Shown: piece by piece, positions 42,502 through 52,078 of the stretch | Layout: every line of letters starts with the position of its first letter | Numbering within the stretch: the first letter of the stretch is position 1 | NCBI GenBank assembly: GCA_022561335.1 | Contig: JADFRL010000003.1 | Span: forward strand, 1-53,003 | Origin: Patescibacteria group bacterium | GTDB taxonomy: Bacteria; Patescibacteriota; Minisyncoccia; Phycocordibacterales; JACZSL01 | DNA: 53,003 nucleotides | Direction: 5' to 3' | Program-made: the position numbers and the translations under genes | The notes under the pieces: model-generated | Databases searched by the model: none | The model's input: the letters and a program-made list of their open reading frames with translations, nothing else | Told to the model about the DNA's origin: nothing

Positions 42502-42695
42502 TCATTTGGTTTCGCAAGATCTACAATTGCCTTTGTGAGTCGCAATTTCGTATACGGCAGCAAGACCTATTAATACATAGATGAGTCTGGAAATAATTGC
42601 TTCTGAACCTCCAAAAAGGGCTCCAATTTCCATTGGAAGACTCCAAGAAACAGCCAGTTCAACCCTCCAATAACGAGAAGGAGGAATGCGGCCAT
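42502..42695 (-). pseudogene. frameshifted DUF378 (YuzA-like) membrane protein
   Basis: ATG 42695 opens MAAFLLLVIGGLNWLFLGVF, the start of DUF378; the frame then goes wrong (KLEPFLEV). One base earlier the next frame reads EIGALFGGSEAIISRLIYVL and continues through IGLAAVYEIATHK to a TGA at 42502-42504, the exact rest of DUF378. The switch lies at a TGG-AAA near 42632, as if one G were missing. It is either a recent pseudogene or a sequence error. In-frame upstream codons extend to an ATA about 21 nt before the ATG. No strong ribosome site. Confidence 0.75.
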
Positions 42696-42817
42696 GTGAA
42701 TCTTCTTGTTGTTTATAGGTTATTATGAAAACTAATTATTAATTCGACTCTCTACATTCTATCACGAGTGCTTGCTACTAGCGCATCCATAGTAACAAAT
42801 AACACTACATAAAGAGC

Positions 42818-43072
42818 CTATATATGCTTGGTAAAGTGCTGTTTTATGGTGCTGTCAAGAGCCTTTTGAAGCTTTATAGCGTGCTGTGGTGTAATTATTA
42901 TTTCAGATACCATGGTTCCTTGGCTGGTATTCGGGCGCACAAAGATAAACTGCAGTGTTACTTCCTCGTTGGCGACATTAATTTGGACTGAATTAGCAAA
43001 TGTCGGGATATGATTTTCTGGCACTTTCACGTGCAATTGTTTTGTTAGTTGCAGAGATTTATCTTCTGCCAT
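42818..43072 (-). CDS. DUF3467 family protein
   Basis: 84 residues: PTFANSVQINVANEEVTLQF, IFVRPNTSQGTMVSEIIITPQHAIKLQKALDSTI. The pattern of a strand pair followed by the SPxHAKxLxxAL helix is that of DUF3467. The function is unknown. It is a stand-alone minus-strand gene. Confidence 0.8.
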   Translation of the reverse strand: MAEDKSLQLTKQLHVKVPENHIPTFANSVQINVANEEVTLQFIFVRPNTSQGTMVSEIIITPQHAIKLQKALDSTIKQHFTKHI

Positions 43073-43142
43073 GATTATATTGGTTAGCTGTTAATATTAA
43101 AAGAGAAAGGCGACATGAAGCCGCCTAGATTATGGAGAATAC

Positions 43143-43325
43143 TTATTGGTTTTTAGAATCTGAAAAGTCACAGCCGTGAGGTTTGTTGCCTTTTATTGGG
43201 CATCGGTCCTTTGGTAAGAGGCAGATGCTGCAGCAAAAGATAAATTGGTCCATCTCTCTTGAATTGGGTGGCGGTGGCTTTTCTTCGCGAAACCCAAAAG
43301 TCAGTTGCTTCCCTTTCAGTTTCAT
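43143..43325 (-). CDS. small Cys-rich peptide
   Basis: 60 residues with MKLKGKQLTFGFREEKPPPP at the start and five Cys (FCCSICLLPKDRCPIKG...HGCDF), consistent with a zinc-binding knuckle. AAGGAG 8 nt before ATG 43325 supports it as a real gene and decides the start. No family recognised. Confidence 0.6.
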   Translation of the reverse strand: MKLKGKQLTFGFREEKPPPPNSREMDQFIFCCSICLLPKDRCPIKGNKPHGCDFSDSKNQ

Positions 43326-43381
43326 CGCAACTTACTCCTTTAGCGACGTTCAACCTTCTAGTCAAAAATATAACATATAAT

Positions 43382-44683
43382 TTATAGATATGACAGAGGA
43401 TTCAAGTATGCCTCAAAGGGGGCAACCGGTACATAGGCATTAGCGCAGTTGGTTTTCTCTTTTATATCTCCAAATCGGACCACGCGTACACCTTGGGTGA
43501 CAAAAACTCCTAAGTGCAGATGGGGGCCGGTTGAATACCCTGTATTGCCACTGTAACCTATTACGTGCCCAGTCAGCACCTGATCTCCTTTTTTGACACT
43601 TATATATGACAGATGCGCATAAAGAGAAGAAAGTCCATTGTTATGCTTGACCAAAATCCATTTGCCATATGAGTAGCATCCCGCGACAGTATCTGTATCT
43701 CCTGTTGCAGTTACAGTTCCTTTCAAGACAGATCGTACAGATGTCCCCGGTGCTGCGCGGAAATCAACACCGTTGTGCCCTTTCCCGTTGTAGGCGCCGC
43801 CCTTAGCAAATTCTGTATCTCCAAAGTTTTGAGTGACTTTAATCAGGTCAAGAGGAGGCGCCAGAACTTTTGAGCCTGCGGCAGGAATGCTTGCGGGGTC
43901 TATAACAATTTGCAGTTGGGATTCAAATTCCAGAAGCTCCTGCTCGAACTGCTTTTGTGCCGTAATTTTCTCCTCAAGAAGCGTTTTATAATTTAATTCC
44001 TTGCTCTTTGTTTGGATAAGTAAGATATTTTTTTCACTCTTAGTAATTTCTATCACCTTTTTTTGGTTACCAAGTTCGTATTCAGAATTGGTCAATTCCC
44101 TTCTTTTGCTCTCCCGTTTAGATTTGGAACTTTCGAGTTCTTTTTTTAATTCCCGGAGTGAAGTCAAGTTTTGACGCAGGAGAATTTGAAATCGTTGTAA
44201 ATTTTCAACCTGCTCCCACAATTGTGATAGATTATCATAAGCAAGCAGTGATTCGATAAATGTATTTTCCTCTACTTCGTTGATCTGTCGTATACTTTCA
44301 GCCAATGTTTTTAAGTGAAGCTGTATTCCCCTTTCATTATCAGCAATTTCAAGGGCAAGCTTTTCAATCTGAAACGTTGTAGCGCTGATCCTATTTTGAG
44401 TAATGTCTATATTTGCGGAGAGCTTTTTTGCAGATATATCGAGTGTCTTGATGGCTCTTTGCAAGGATGTCTTTTCCCTGCCTACTTTATTTAAGTCATT
44501 CTGAAAAACTTCAATTTCTTTTTTTGTCTCCTCTATTTTAGAAATTTTATTACTGATCTTATCCTGAAGCTCATTAATAGTTTGCTGGCTTTCAGCCGCG
44601 AGAGATTCAGTCAGCCCTAAGGCGCCTGTCAAAAACAGGACTCCTGCAAGTACTACTGCATACAAGATCGACGTATATGACAT
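43382..44683 (-). CDS. M23 family peptidase with coiled coil (EnvC/NlpD-like)
   Basis: An exported protein: a signal/anchor segment (about 7-25 from MSYTSILYAVVL), a long coiled coil (about 30-250), and a C-terminal LytM domain with GKGHNGVDF and GPHLHLG holding the zinc ligands. Such proteins cut peptide bridges or activate amidases during cell division. ATG 44683 is preferred; a start at 44749 would overlap gltX by 65 nt. It lies 1 nt beyond the gltX stop. Confidence 0.88.
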   Translation of the reverse strand: MSYTSILYAVVLAGVLFLTGALGLTESLAAESQQTINELQDKISNKISKIEETKKEIEVFQNDLNKVGREKTSLQRAIKTLDISAKKLSANIDITQNRISATTFQIEKLALEIADNERGIQLHLKTLAESIRQINEVEENTFIESLLAYDNLSQLWEQVENLQRFQILLRQNLTSLRELKKELESSKSKRESKRRELTNSEYELGNQKKVIEITKSEKNILLIQTKSKELNYKTLLEEKITAQKQFEQELLEFESQLQIVIDPASIPAAGSKVLAPPLDLIKVTQNFGDTEFAKGGAYNGKGHNGVDFRAAPGTSVRSVLKGTVTATGDTDTVAGCYSYGKWILVKHNNGLSSLYAHLSYISVKKGDQVLTGHVIGYSGNTGYSTGPHLHLGVFVTQGVRVVRFGDIKEKTNCANAYVPVAPFEAYLNPLSYL

Positions 44684-44684
44684 A

Positions 44685-46064
44685 CTATTTAATTTTAGCA
44701 GATGCTGCCGAGAGTCGAGCCAGTGTTTCATCTTTACCAAGGATCTCACTTATAATAAAAGGGTCTGGAGATTTTGCTAGTCCCGTCAGCGCGTATCGCA
44801 TAGGCCACAGCACTAGTCCTCTGCCCTCTTTGGTTGCGAAGTCCCATACGGCGGCTTTAATGGAGTCCTCAGAGAATGCTCCTGCATCAAGGGATCCTAA
44901 TATACTATGCAAGGTCTCGAGATATACTTTAACTTGCCCTAGGTCGTGTGCGTCCTTAGAGAGGAGTCGGCTAGCCTCATAGTTTGGACGAGCAAAGTAA
45001 AAATCCAACTCTCCATTTTCTGCAAGCGCCGTAATATCATCAAACGTCTTGATTCTCTCTCTAATAAGCGGCAGTGCAGAATTGAGAATTTCTTCACTGA
45101 AGTGTTCTAGTTGTTTTACTCTCGTGGGAAGTTTTGAGATGACCCTTTCTTGTAGAGCCTCTCTATCTAGACGATTGATATATTTTTTATTTACTGCCTT
45201 TAGTTTTACAATATCAAATATGGCTCCTCCTTTCTGGACATCAGAGATATCGAAAAGCTTAATAAGTTCATCTCGTGTCAAAATTTCTTCTTTTGTTCCC
45301 GGATTCCATCCTAAGAATGCAAGATAATTTATCATGGCATCAGGCAGGTAGCCGCTCTTGAATGCTGAAAGTGAGACAGCACCGTGGCGTTTTGAAAGTT
45401 TGGAGCGATCTTCGGCTAAGATAAGAGGTAGGTGTGCATAGCTGGGTCTTTCAATACCGAGGGCTTCTTGAATCAAGATTTGCCGCGGAGTGTTTGATAT
45501 ATGATCCTCTCCTCGAATGATATGGGAGACTCCCATTTCAAAATCATCGACAACGACGGTTAGATGATAGAGCGGCTCACTGCGGCTTTTAGCTATGACA
45601 AAATCTCCAAGTTCAGCTGTATTAAAGGTGATATCTCCCCGGATGAGGTCATGAAAGGTGATGTCTTTATTGGGGTTCTTAAGGCGTATAAGCTCTGCCG
45701 TTTTAGTTGGATCTTCTTTACTGGCCTCTTTGGAAGAGTAAGCTTTGTTACTATCAATAAGTCGATCTATATAGGTGGTGTATATATCCGTGCGCAGTGA
45801 TTGTTTTTCAAATCCATCATACGGCAGTTGCAACCATGCGAGGCCTTCAATGATGTCTTGTTCGAATTCTTTTTTTGATCTTTTTCTATCAGTATCTTCT
45901 ATTCTCAGCAAAAAAAGTCCGCCGTGGTGTTTGGCAAACAGGTAGTTAAAAAGGGCACTCCGAGCTGTCCCTACATGCAGTGGACCTGTAGGACTTGGAG
46001 CGATGCGAGTTACCACCTTAGCTTCGGTACCGCTTTTCTTTTGAAATGGGTTAGAGAACTTCAT
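44685..46064 (-). CDS. gltX: glutamyl-tRNA synthetase
   Basis: Class I synthetase for Glu. HIGH motif is PSPTGPLHVGTARSALFNYL, the KMSKS equivalent is SKLSKRHGAVSLS, and the zinc-free Rossmann and anticodon helical domains follow. 459 residues, normal. In organisms without GlnRS it also charges tRNA-Gln; whether gatCAB is encoded cannot be seen here. Confidence 0.96.
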   Translation of the reverse strand: MKFSNPFQKKSGTEAKVVTRIAPSPTGPLHVGTARSALFNYLFAKHHGGLFLLRIEDTDRKRSKKEFEQDIIEGLAWLQLPYDGFEKQSLRTDIYTTYIDRLIDSNKAYSSKEASKEDPTKTAELIRLKNPNKDITFHDLIRGDITFNTAELGDFVIAKSRSEPLYHLTVVVDDFEMGVSHIIRGEDHISNTPRQILIQEALGIERPSYAHLPLILAEDRSKLSKRHGAVSLSAFKSGYLPDAMINYLAFLGWNPGTKEEILTRDELIKLFDISDVQKGGAIFDIVKLKAVNKKYINRLDREALQERVISKLPTRVKQLEHFSEEILNSALPLIRERIKTFDDITALAENGELDFYFARPNYEASRLLSKDAHDLGQVKVYLETLHSILGSLDAGAFSEDSIKAAVWDFATKEGRGLVLWPMRYALTGLAKSPDPFIISEILGKDETLARLSAASAKIK

Positions 46065-46210
46065 CTAAATACATAATGGATTTAATGAATGTTGCATTGT
46101 AAGAAATAGCATCTTTAATCGGGTTCATCCTGCTGATGAGTTACTTGTATGATGATTACATTTCATATTCATCGGTTTTATATATTTTATTGTATATACC
46201 ACTATAATTA

Positions 46211-47344
46211 CTAACGGGATTCATGTGTAAGTGCTATTCGTATAAGTTCTTCTGCAATTTTTTTTGCGGCATCGGGATGTGCAAACATCTTAGCGCTTTT
46301 CCTCATTTTTTCCTGCTGATCCTTGTCATTCATAAGACGATGTATTTCAGCAGTTAATATGTGGGGTGTAAGGTTTTTTTCCTCTATGACTATAGCGGCT
46401 CCTGACCGTGCGTACGTGAAAGCATTTTTGTGCTGGTGCCCGTTGCTTATTTCCTTTGGAACAGGAATGATAATGCTCGGTATTCCCCAGATGGCAATTT
46501 CAAAGATAGTCGAACCTGCGCGTGAGATAATAATATCCGCAGATCCTGCTGCCATTCGGAGAGCTAAGTCATTTAAATATTCAAAAGGCTGGTAGCGAGT
46601 AACATGCTCACTTCCTTCAAGCACGACGTGGGCAGTAGTTTTGACCTGATTGAAATTTCTTCTTCCCACTTGGTGTAGAATCTGATACTTGGAGACTAAC
46701 TCAGGGAGAGCGTCTATAATGGTGTCATTGATAATTTCTGCTCCCTGGGAGCCCCCTAGTATTAAAATCACCGGTATTCCTTTCTCAAGGTGCAGAAACT
46801 CTAAAGCACCTTCGGGTGCCAAGGTATACAGTTCGCGTCGTACAGGGTTGCCGGTATAGGCGACTTTTTCCTTAGGAAAATACTTAGCAGCCTCTGGATA
46901 AGAGAGTGCAATACGTCTGGCGAATTTTCCTGCCCATATATTTACACGGCCGGGAATACTATCAGATTCGTGAATAAATATGGGAATTCGGAAAAGTTTA
47001 GCTGCAATGACAGTAGGAAAGCTGGCGTAGCCCCCTTTGCTGAAAATGACATCGGGGTAGATGAAAAATACTTGGAATGCGGCCTTGACTATTCCCCACC
47101 ATGTTTTGAATATATCGGTAACATTAAGAATAGAGAAATAGCGCCGCATTTTGCCCGCAGGGCTCTTTTTAAAAACAATATTATTTTGGAACAGAAGTTG
47201 TTCGTCAAATGGATCCGGAGCTAGATAATACAAAGAAGGTTCCAGTAGTTTCTGCTCCTTAACTATAGTATTAATCTCCTGCGCTACAGCGATGATGGGA
47301 TAAAAATGCCCCCCCGTACCTCCGCCAGTAAAAAGAATCTTCAT
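46211..47344 (-). CDS. murG: UDP-GlcNAc transferase MurG
   Basis: Adds GlcNAc to lipid I to give lipid II. GGTGGHFYPIIAVA, GGSQGAEIINDTIIDAL, and the C-terminal ISRAGSTIFEIAIWGIPSIIIPVP with the UDP-binding Glu are all present. 377 residues. It is the last gene of the scpA-scpB-dac-mraY-ftsW-murG series, 42 nt after ftsW. Confidence 0.96.
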   Translation of the reverse strand: MKILFTGGGTGGHFYPIIAVAQEINTIVKEQKLLEPSLYYLAPDPFDEQLLFQNNIVFKKSPAGKMRRYFSILNVTDIFKTWWGIVKAAFQVFFIYPDVIFSKGGYASFPTVIAAKLFRIPIFIHESDSIPGRVNIWAGKFARRIALSYPEAAKYFPKEKVAYTGNPVRRELYTLAPEGALEFLHLEKGIPVILILGGSQGAEIINDTIIDALPELVSKYQILHQVGRRNFNQVKTTAHVVLEGSEHVTRYQPFEYLNDLALRMAAGSADIIISRAGSTIFEIAIWGIPSIIIPVPKEISNGHQHKNAFTYARSGAAIVIEEKNLTPHILTAEIHRLMNDKDQQEKMRKSAKMFAHPDAAKKIAEELIRIALTHESR

Positions 47345-47386
47345 TTCTTTGGGATGTTACTGCTAATATTGACTTCCTTATTCATA

Positions 47387-48484
47387 CTATACTTTTCCAT
47401 AACGAGAAATGCCAAGGATAATTCCAACCCCAAGAAGTGTAAAAAAAAGAGCACTTCCTCCATGACTTACAAAGAGAAGCGGCAACCCCGTTAAAGGGAA
47501 TATACCTAGCATTGAAGCCATATTGATAAATGATTGAAACACTATCAGTATAACAATTCCCACGACGACGAGTCCACTGAAATAGTCAGGAGCACGAGTT
47601 GCAATTTTAAGGCCCCTTAGAGCCAAGAAGAGAAACAGGATAATGAGTAATGAACTTCCTATAAATCCAAATTCTTCGGCTGTTACGGCAAATATAGAAT
47701 CTCCAATAGGCTCAGGTAAAAAGCTGAACTTTTGAATACTTTGTCCAAAGCCTCTACCGAAGAGTTCACCTGATCCTACAGCAATGAGAGATTGTTGAAT
47801 TTGGTAACTTGCGCCAAGGGGGTCTCTCTCCGGATTAATAAATGCAAGTATTCGATCCATAATATACGGACGCGACAGCACAAGGAGGACAGCTCCTGAT
47901 AGAGATGCGCCGACAAGTACGGCAATATCTCTCCATCTGGCTCCTCCAGCAAAAAACATACCAAATCCCGCAGCTAATATAACAAGCAGTGTGCCGGCAT
48001 CAGGTTGGGATAAAAGCACCGCACCTATGATTCCCATTAAAAGTACAAAGGGAATTACACTGTAGAAAAAAGAATGCAACTTATCTCTAATTCCTGATAA
48101 CCAAGCGGCAAAATAAATAACGAATGCTATCTTTAGAAATTCTGATGGCTGAACTGACATGGTGCCAATGAGGAGCCATCTTCGCGCCCCATTGAATTCA
48201 AGGCCTAGACCCGGGACAAAAACCAAGAGCGTTGTAACCATTGAGAGGATGAATATCACAAGAGAATATCTGCGCAAATAGTTATAGTGAATATTGGACA
48301 TGACAAGAAGCGCCATTGATCCTAAAAATATCCCGAGAAAAAATTGACTAAATGCTACAGATGAAAACCGTGCTCCGTCTCGGGCTAGCAATCCAAGCGA
48401 GGCGGAACTAAAAATGAAAAAACCTAAGATAACAAGAATGGTGACGGTTATGAGAAAGAGTCTGTCTACTCTACTTTTTCTCAT
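47387..48484 (-). CDS. ftsW: cell division/peptidoglycan glycosyltransferase FtsW (SEDS)
   Basis: A ten-helix SEDS polymerase acting at the septum. Family positions include FNGARRWL, VQPSEFLKIA (Glu/Lys), PDAGTLLVI, and the loop RGFGQSIQKFSFLPEPIGDSIF with the catalytic-region Asp, ending GLPLLFVSHGGSALFFTLLG. 365 residues. RodA is possible by homology, but the mraY/murG context favours FtsW. Two nt separate it from mraY. Confidence 0.93.
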   Translation of the reverse strand: MRKSRVDRLFLITVTILVILGFFIFSSASLGLLARDGARFSSVAFSQFFLGIFLGSMALLVMSNIHYNYLRRYSLVIFILSMVTTLLVFVPGLGLEFNGARRWLLIGTMSVQPSEFLKIAFVIYFAAWLSGIRDKLHSFFYSVIPFVLLMGIIGAVLLSQPDAGTLLVILAAGFGMFFAGGARWRDIAVLVGASLSGAVLLVLSRPYIMDRILAFINPERDPLGASYQIQQSLIAVGSGELFGRGFGQSIQKFSFLPEPIGDSIFAVTAEEFGFIGSSLLIILFLFLALRGLKIATRAPDYFSGLVVVGIVILIVFQSFINMASMLGIFPLTGLPLLFVSHGGSALFFTLLGVGIILGISRYGKV

Positions 48485-48486
48485 AC

Positions 48487-49557
48487 TTAGCCAATGAGCG
48501 CGAGTATCATACCTATGATGGCAAAAATAACACTAATGATCCAAAAACGCATCGTTACCTTGTATCCTGGCCAGCCAAGTGCTTCAAAATGATGATGAAT
48601 GGGTGCTACAAGAAAAACCTTTTTCCCTCTGATTTTTTTTGACAGAACTTGAATAATATCAGAGAGTACGGTAATGGCGAGGGGAAAAGCTACTATAGGT
48701 AAAACGAGAACCCCATAGCCTCCTCCCAATGAATCAGTCATGAAGGCAACGACGGCTAGTGTTATAGTGAGCCCCATCGTTCCAGTTTCAGACATATAGA
48801 ATCTTGCCGGAGGTATGTTAAACCAAAGAAATGCCAATATTCCTCCGGCGATCATGGCAGAAAACGCCGCTAGGTCAATTTGCTGTTGATAAAACGCTAT
48901 ACCACTATACGCGGCGAAAATAACTGCAAATACTCCACCCGACAATCCGTCTATGCCGTCAATGACACCGCTTGCGTAGAGAGCTAACGTAACGAGTATG
49001 AAAAAGGGTATAAAAAACCAGCCGACAGCCAAATCCTCTATGAAAGGCATTCCTATTGTTGTAATATCCAACTTAAAGAAAAACCATAGTGCGACGAACA
49101 GTGCTACCGCTCCTACGATTAAGAGGCGCGCCCTCAAGGACAGCCCTCCTGTTCCCTGTCTCAGTGTCGAAGAAATTTCGTATACGTCATCGACAAGTCC
49201 CACCAAGGAACCTGCCATGAGAGTGAAAAGAGGGATCCATGTTTGATTTCTGCTCAAAAAGTCTAATTTTTGGGTAATCTCACCCGGAAATATTTTTGAT
49301 ATAGCCCAAATTAAAATGATTGTAATAAATGAGCTTGCCCAAATAACAATGCCCCCCATGCGGGGGATGCCGACTTCCCTGTCCTTGTGGAGATTATTAA
49401 AAATAGGCGTTCCACCTCCGCCGAGACCGACCTTGCCCGCCTTTTTTTTCCACGCTTTGTGTTTATATAGATAGTGGGTAACTATCGGGGTAATGCCTAT
49501 GCCTATAAAAAAAGCCAGCGCCGCAGGTACAAAAATTTTAACAATGTCGATAATCAT
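48487..49557 (-). CDS. mraY: phospho-N-acetylmuramoyl-pentapeptide-transferase MraY
   Basis: Makes lipid I from UDP-MurNAc-pentapeptide and undecaprenyl phosphate. About ten membrane helices. Motifs are LVDDVYEIS (DD metal region), VIDGIDGLSGG, FYMSETGTMGL and PIHHHFEALGW. Two positions differ from the usual text: MSETGT instead of MGDTGS, and VIDGIDGL in place of LTDGLDGL. The aspartates needed for metal and substrate are mostly kept. Confidence 0.93.
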   Translation of the reverse strand: MIIDIVKIFVPAALAFFIGIGITPIVTHYLYKHKAWKKKAGKVGLGGGGTPIFNNLHKDREVGIPRMGGIVIWASSFITIILIWAISKIFPGEITQKLDFLSRNQTWIPLFTLMAGSLVGLVDDVYEISSTLRQGTGGLSLRARLLIVGAVALFVALWFFFKLDITTIGMPFIEDLAVGWFFIPFFILVTLALYASGVIDGIDGLSGGVFAVIFAAYSGIAFYQQQIDLAAFSAMIAGGILAFLWFNIPPARFYMSETGTMGLTITLAVVAFMTDSLGGGYGVLVLPIVAFPLAITVLSDIIQVLSKKIRGKKVFLVAPIHHHFEALGWPGYKVTMRFWIISVIFAIIGMILALIG

Positions 49558-49620
49558 CGCTTAAATTGTACCTATTTAATGGGTTTTTCGCAAAAGACTA
49601 TTAGCGGCGCAGAGCGAGTG

Positions 49621-49649
49621 AAACGCCCAAGCTAAAGGCTTGGGCGTTT
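49621..49649 (-). terminator. hairpin between the carboxypeptidase gene and mraY
   Basis: AAACGCCCAAGC (49621-49632) and GCTTGGGCGTTT (49638-49649) form a 12-bp stem with TAAAG loop. On the minus strand the downstream base tract is TTTC. It may partly terminate between the two gene groups. Confidence 0.6.
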
Positions 49650-49701
49650 CCGAGCCGAGCATTCATGCGCAGGCAGGGAGCTGATAGGAGACGAAATGCT
49701 T

Positions 49702-50694
49702 TTACTCCGAGAGTGAGAGGAGGCTGGCTTCTACAAGCTGCACTATATCGCTAAATCTTCCCTCTTGTGTAGAGCTGAGAACGACGGCGATCAAGGGTCT
49801 GTTGAGTCCGGCATTATAGGCAACTATAAGATTTCCCCCCGCCAAATCGGTAAATCCTGTTTTTGAGGCAATGAGTCCTGGAATGCTCCCAATAATTTTA
49901 TTGGTGTTAGTCGCCGTATGAGTAATGCCGGAGAGTGACGTAATGTCTAAAGTTTTATATACAGTGGCACTGACAAGTGTCGGGTGCTCTTTCAAAATAT
50001 ACTCCATAAGCAAAGCGACGTCTTTCACAGATCCATATCCTCCACTCATACGTGAGTTGGGGTCTAGCCCCGTTTCATTGATAAAATAGGTTTGACTAAG
50101 GTTTATGTTTGTTGATTTGGAGTTCATGGCTCGCACAAATGTAGCTTCTGGTGAGTCATCTGATTGCGGGGACATCTGCATACGAGCTGCTCCGGCAATA
50201 CTGGCAATTACATTAGCTCCGTCATTGGAAGAAACGACCAGAATAAAATCCAGCATATCAGAAAGATTCCATTTTTCATGAGCGAAAAGCCCACTGTCCC
50301 CCTCTTCCAGGAGAGAGTCCTCCTCGACTGTTATAATATATTCGTCTGGCAGTAATTCAGAGGCCACCAAAACTGTCATGAGCTTAGTCAGTGAGGCTAG
50401 AGGAAGCTGCGCTTCACTGTTGTATTCATACAGTGACTTTTGCTTATTGATATCCCAGACAATCGCCGCTCGAGCTTCTAGATTAAGATCGTCAAACGGA
50501 TTTTTTTTCAGGATAATAGGAGGATTTTCAGAATTTTTTGGTGGAGAGGGACGTGCGGGTGTAGTTGTCTCCTTAGTAAAGATTAATAGTGAGGTTACGA
50601 TGAGCCCCAGTATAGAGAAGAAGATTACAACTCTTATGTAGCTCAATTCTCCCCTGTCACGGCGCTTAAGTTGATCGTTCTGTGTTTTCTCCAT
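49702..50694 (-). CDS. dacA: D-alanyl-D-alanine carboxypeptidase (peptidase S11)
   Basis: Trims the terminal D-Ala of peptidoglycan pentapeptides. Anchored by one helix (about 22-41). Serine active-site motifs are SLTK in PLASLTKLMT, SSN in VVSSNDGAN and KTG in ASKTGFTDLAGGN, in the normal order. 330 residues. The start overlaps scpB by 29 nt. The usual C-terminal beta domain of PBP5 seems shortened or absent. Confidence 0.93.
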   Translation of the reverse strand: MEKTQNDQLKRRDRGELSYIRVVIFFSILGLIVTSLLIFTKETTTPARPSPPKNSENPPIILKKNPFDDLNLEARAAIVWDINKQKSLYEYNSEAQLPLASLTKLMTVLVASELLPDEYIITVEEDSLLEEGDSGLFAHEKWNLSDMLDFILVVSSNDGANVIASIAGAARMQMSPQSDDSPEATFVRAMNSKSTNINLSQTYFINETGLDPNSRMSGGYGSVKDVALLMEYILKEHPTLVSATVYKTLDITSLSGITHTATNTNKIIGSIPGLIASKTGFTDLAGGNLIVAYNAGLNRPLIAVVLSSTQEGRFSDIVQLVEASLLSLSE

Positions 50695-51238
50695 CGTCTT
50701 CTATTTTTTCTTCTCCTGCTTTAACAAATATTTCAAGCTCCTTTTTTGCTGTATCAAAGTTGGGTAATTCTTCGATATTACTTATACCAAGAAATGATAA
50801 AAGTTCAAATGTCGGCTTGTAGAGAAAGCTGCGCGCATCGTCAGGATTTTGGACACGCTCCACTAAACCGCGGACCATGAGGGCTCTTAGTATAAAGGTT
50901 GAATTGACCCCTCGAATATAATCGATTTCACTTCTGGCAATGGGAGATTTGTATAAAATTATTGATAGCGTTTCAAGCCCTGCCCTTCCCACGTCTCTGG
51001 AGAGTTCTGCTTTTCGAATCCGCTCAATCAACTCTGACAGTTCAGGTGCGGTTCCGAGCATCACTGAAGCATCCTTTTCCATGAGACAAATTCCACGTCC
51101 CTCAATCTGCTCTTTTAAATTGACAAGAGCCTCTTGAATATCTTTCTCGCTTTTCTTAAGAATTGTTGCCAACTCCTTTATTTTTACAGGTTCCGCCTTG
51201 AAAAAGAGGATTGCTTCTACTTGCTGTTCTATGTTCAT
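50666..51238 (-). CDS. scpB: segregation and condensation protein ScpB
   Basis: Accessory subunit of the SMC condensin. EQQVEAILFFKAEPVKIKELA (first winged helix), LSIILYKSPIARSEIDYIRG (second) and the end NPDDARSFLYKPTFELLSFLGI match ScpB. 190 residues; an acidic tail follows. Ends inside the start of dacA, with which it is probably coupled. 10 nt after scpA. Confidence 0.95.
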   Translation of the reverse strand: MNIEQQVEAILFFKAEPVKIKELATILKKSEKDIQEALVNLKEQIEGRGICLMEKDASVMLGTAPELSELIERIRKAELSRDVGRAGLETLSIILYKSPIARSEIDYIRGVNSTFILRALMVRGLVERVQNPDDARSFLYKPTFELLSFLGISNIEELPNFDTAKKELEIFVKAGEEKIEDDGENTERST

Positions 51239-51248
51239 GTGTATTTAA

Positions 51249-51986
51249 TTACTGACTGTATATAGGAACGCTCACTTTTTGATTTTCCATTTGTATATCA
51301 CCAAAATGCTCTTCTTGATTTACGGCAATGAGTTCCTGCTTTACAAGTTCAAGCAGGGCAAGAAAGCTCAGGATAACATTAATCTTTTCCGATTTTCCCA
51401 TTCCTGAAAATTCTTTAAAGCTCAACCTTATATTCTTCTGGATTCGATTTGCCAGACTTTCAATCATACTCTCCAGGCTTATCATTTTTTGTACAGTAAC
51501 CTCGGGGACAAAAATCCCTTTGGGAAGATACTTGATTACATCTTTAATGGAAGAGTCTATCAGCTTGACCGTGAGGTTCGCTTGCGGTGAGAACAGAGAC
51601 TCGAAACTTTTTACGTATGTTCGAGGAAAAATGATATTTTTCCCGAATTTATCTGCAATCCCGTGCGATAATTTTTTAAAGTATTTATAAAGCTTTAATC
51701 TATGTTCCAGATCCTCAATATTTCCTTCCTCTTCATCGGTTAGACTGAGCGTGGGAAGCAGAGAGCGAGATTTTAAAAGAAGTAGTGTAGAAGCGATGAG
51801 TACGAAGTGAGCTGCCTGAGATATGGGAAAATCATTTATTTTTTTTGTATACGCTATAAAATCATCAGTTACGCAAGAGAGCGATATATCATTTATAAGA
51901 AGCTTTCGTTTCTCAATGAGAGTGAGCAGTAAATCCAAAGGTCCTTCGAATACTTCCGTTCTGATGCTGAATTCTGCGGAATGCAT
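51249..51986 (-). CDS. scpA: segregation and condensation protein ScpA
   Basis: Kleisin subunit of condensin that bridges the SMC heads. FEGPLDLLLTLIEKRKLLIND is the N-terminal SMC-neck-binding segment; the C-terminal winged-helix part is around SFLALLELVKQELIAVNQEE. 245 residues. It starts the scpA-scpB-dacA run. Confidence 0.95.
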   Translation of the reverse strand: MHSAEFSIRTEVFEGPLDLLLTLIEKRKLLINDISLSCVTDDFIAYTKKINDFPISQAAHFVLIASTLLLLKSRSLLPTLSLTDEEEGNIEDLEHRLKLYKYFKKLSHGIADKFGKNIIFPRTYVKSFESLFSPQANLTVKLIDSSIKDVIKYLPKGIFVPEVTVQKMISLESMIESLANRIQKNIRLSFKEFSGMGKSEKINVILSFLALLELVKQELIAVNQEEHFGDIQMENQKVSVPIYSQ

Positions 51987-52019
51987 ATATAAATTATACG
52001 TTGTTTAGCTGTTTATTCA

Positions 52020-52056
52020 ATATGAAAGAGCCGCTCACAAGATTAGTGGCGGCTCT
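52020..52056 (-). terminator. terminator after the small Cys-rich gene
   Basis: On the minus strand AGAGCCGC (52049-52056) and GCGGCTCT (52027-52034) pair over 14 nt, followed by TTCATATTG. Confidence 0.7.
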
Positions 52057-52078
52057 CCATGCAGCTTTTTGGTGCCGC

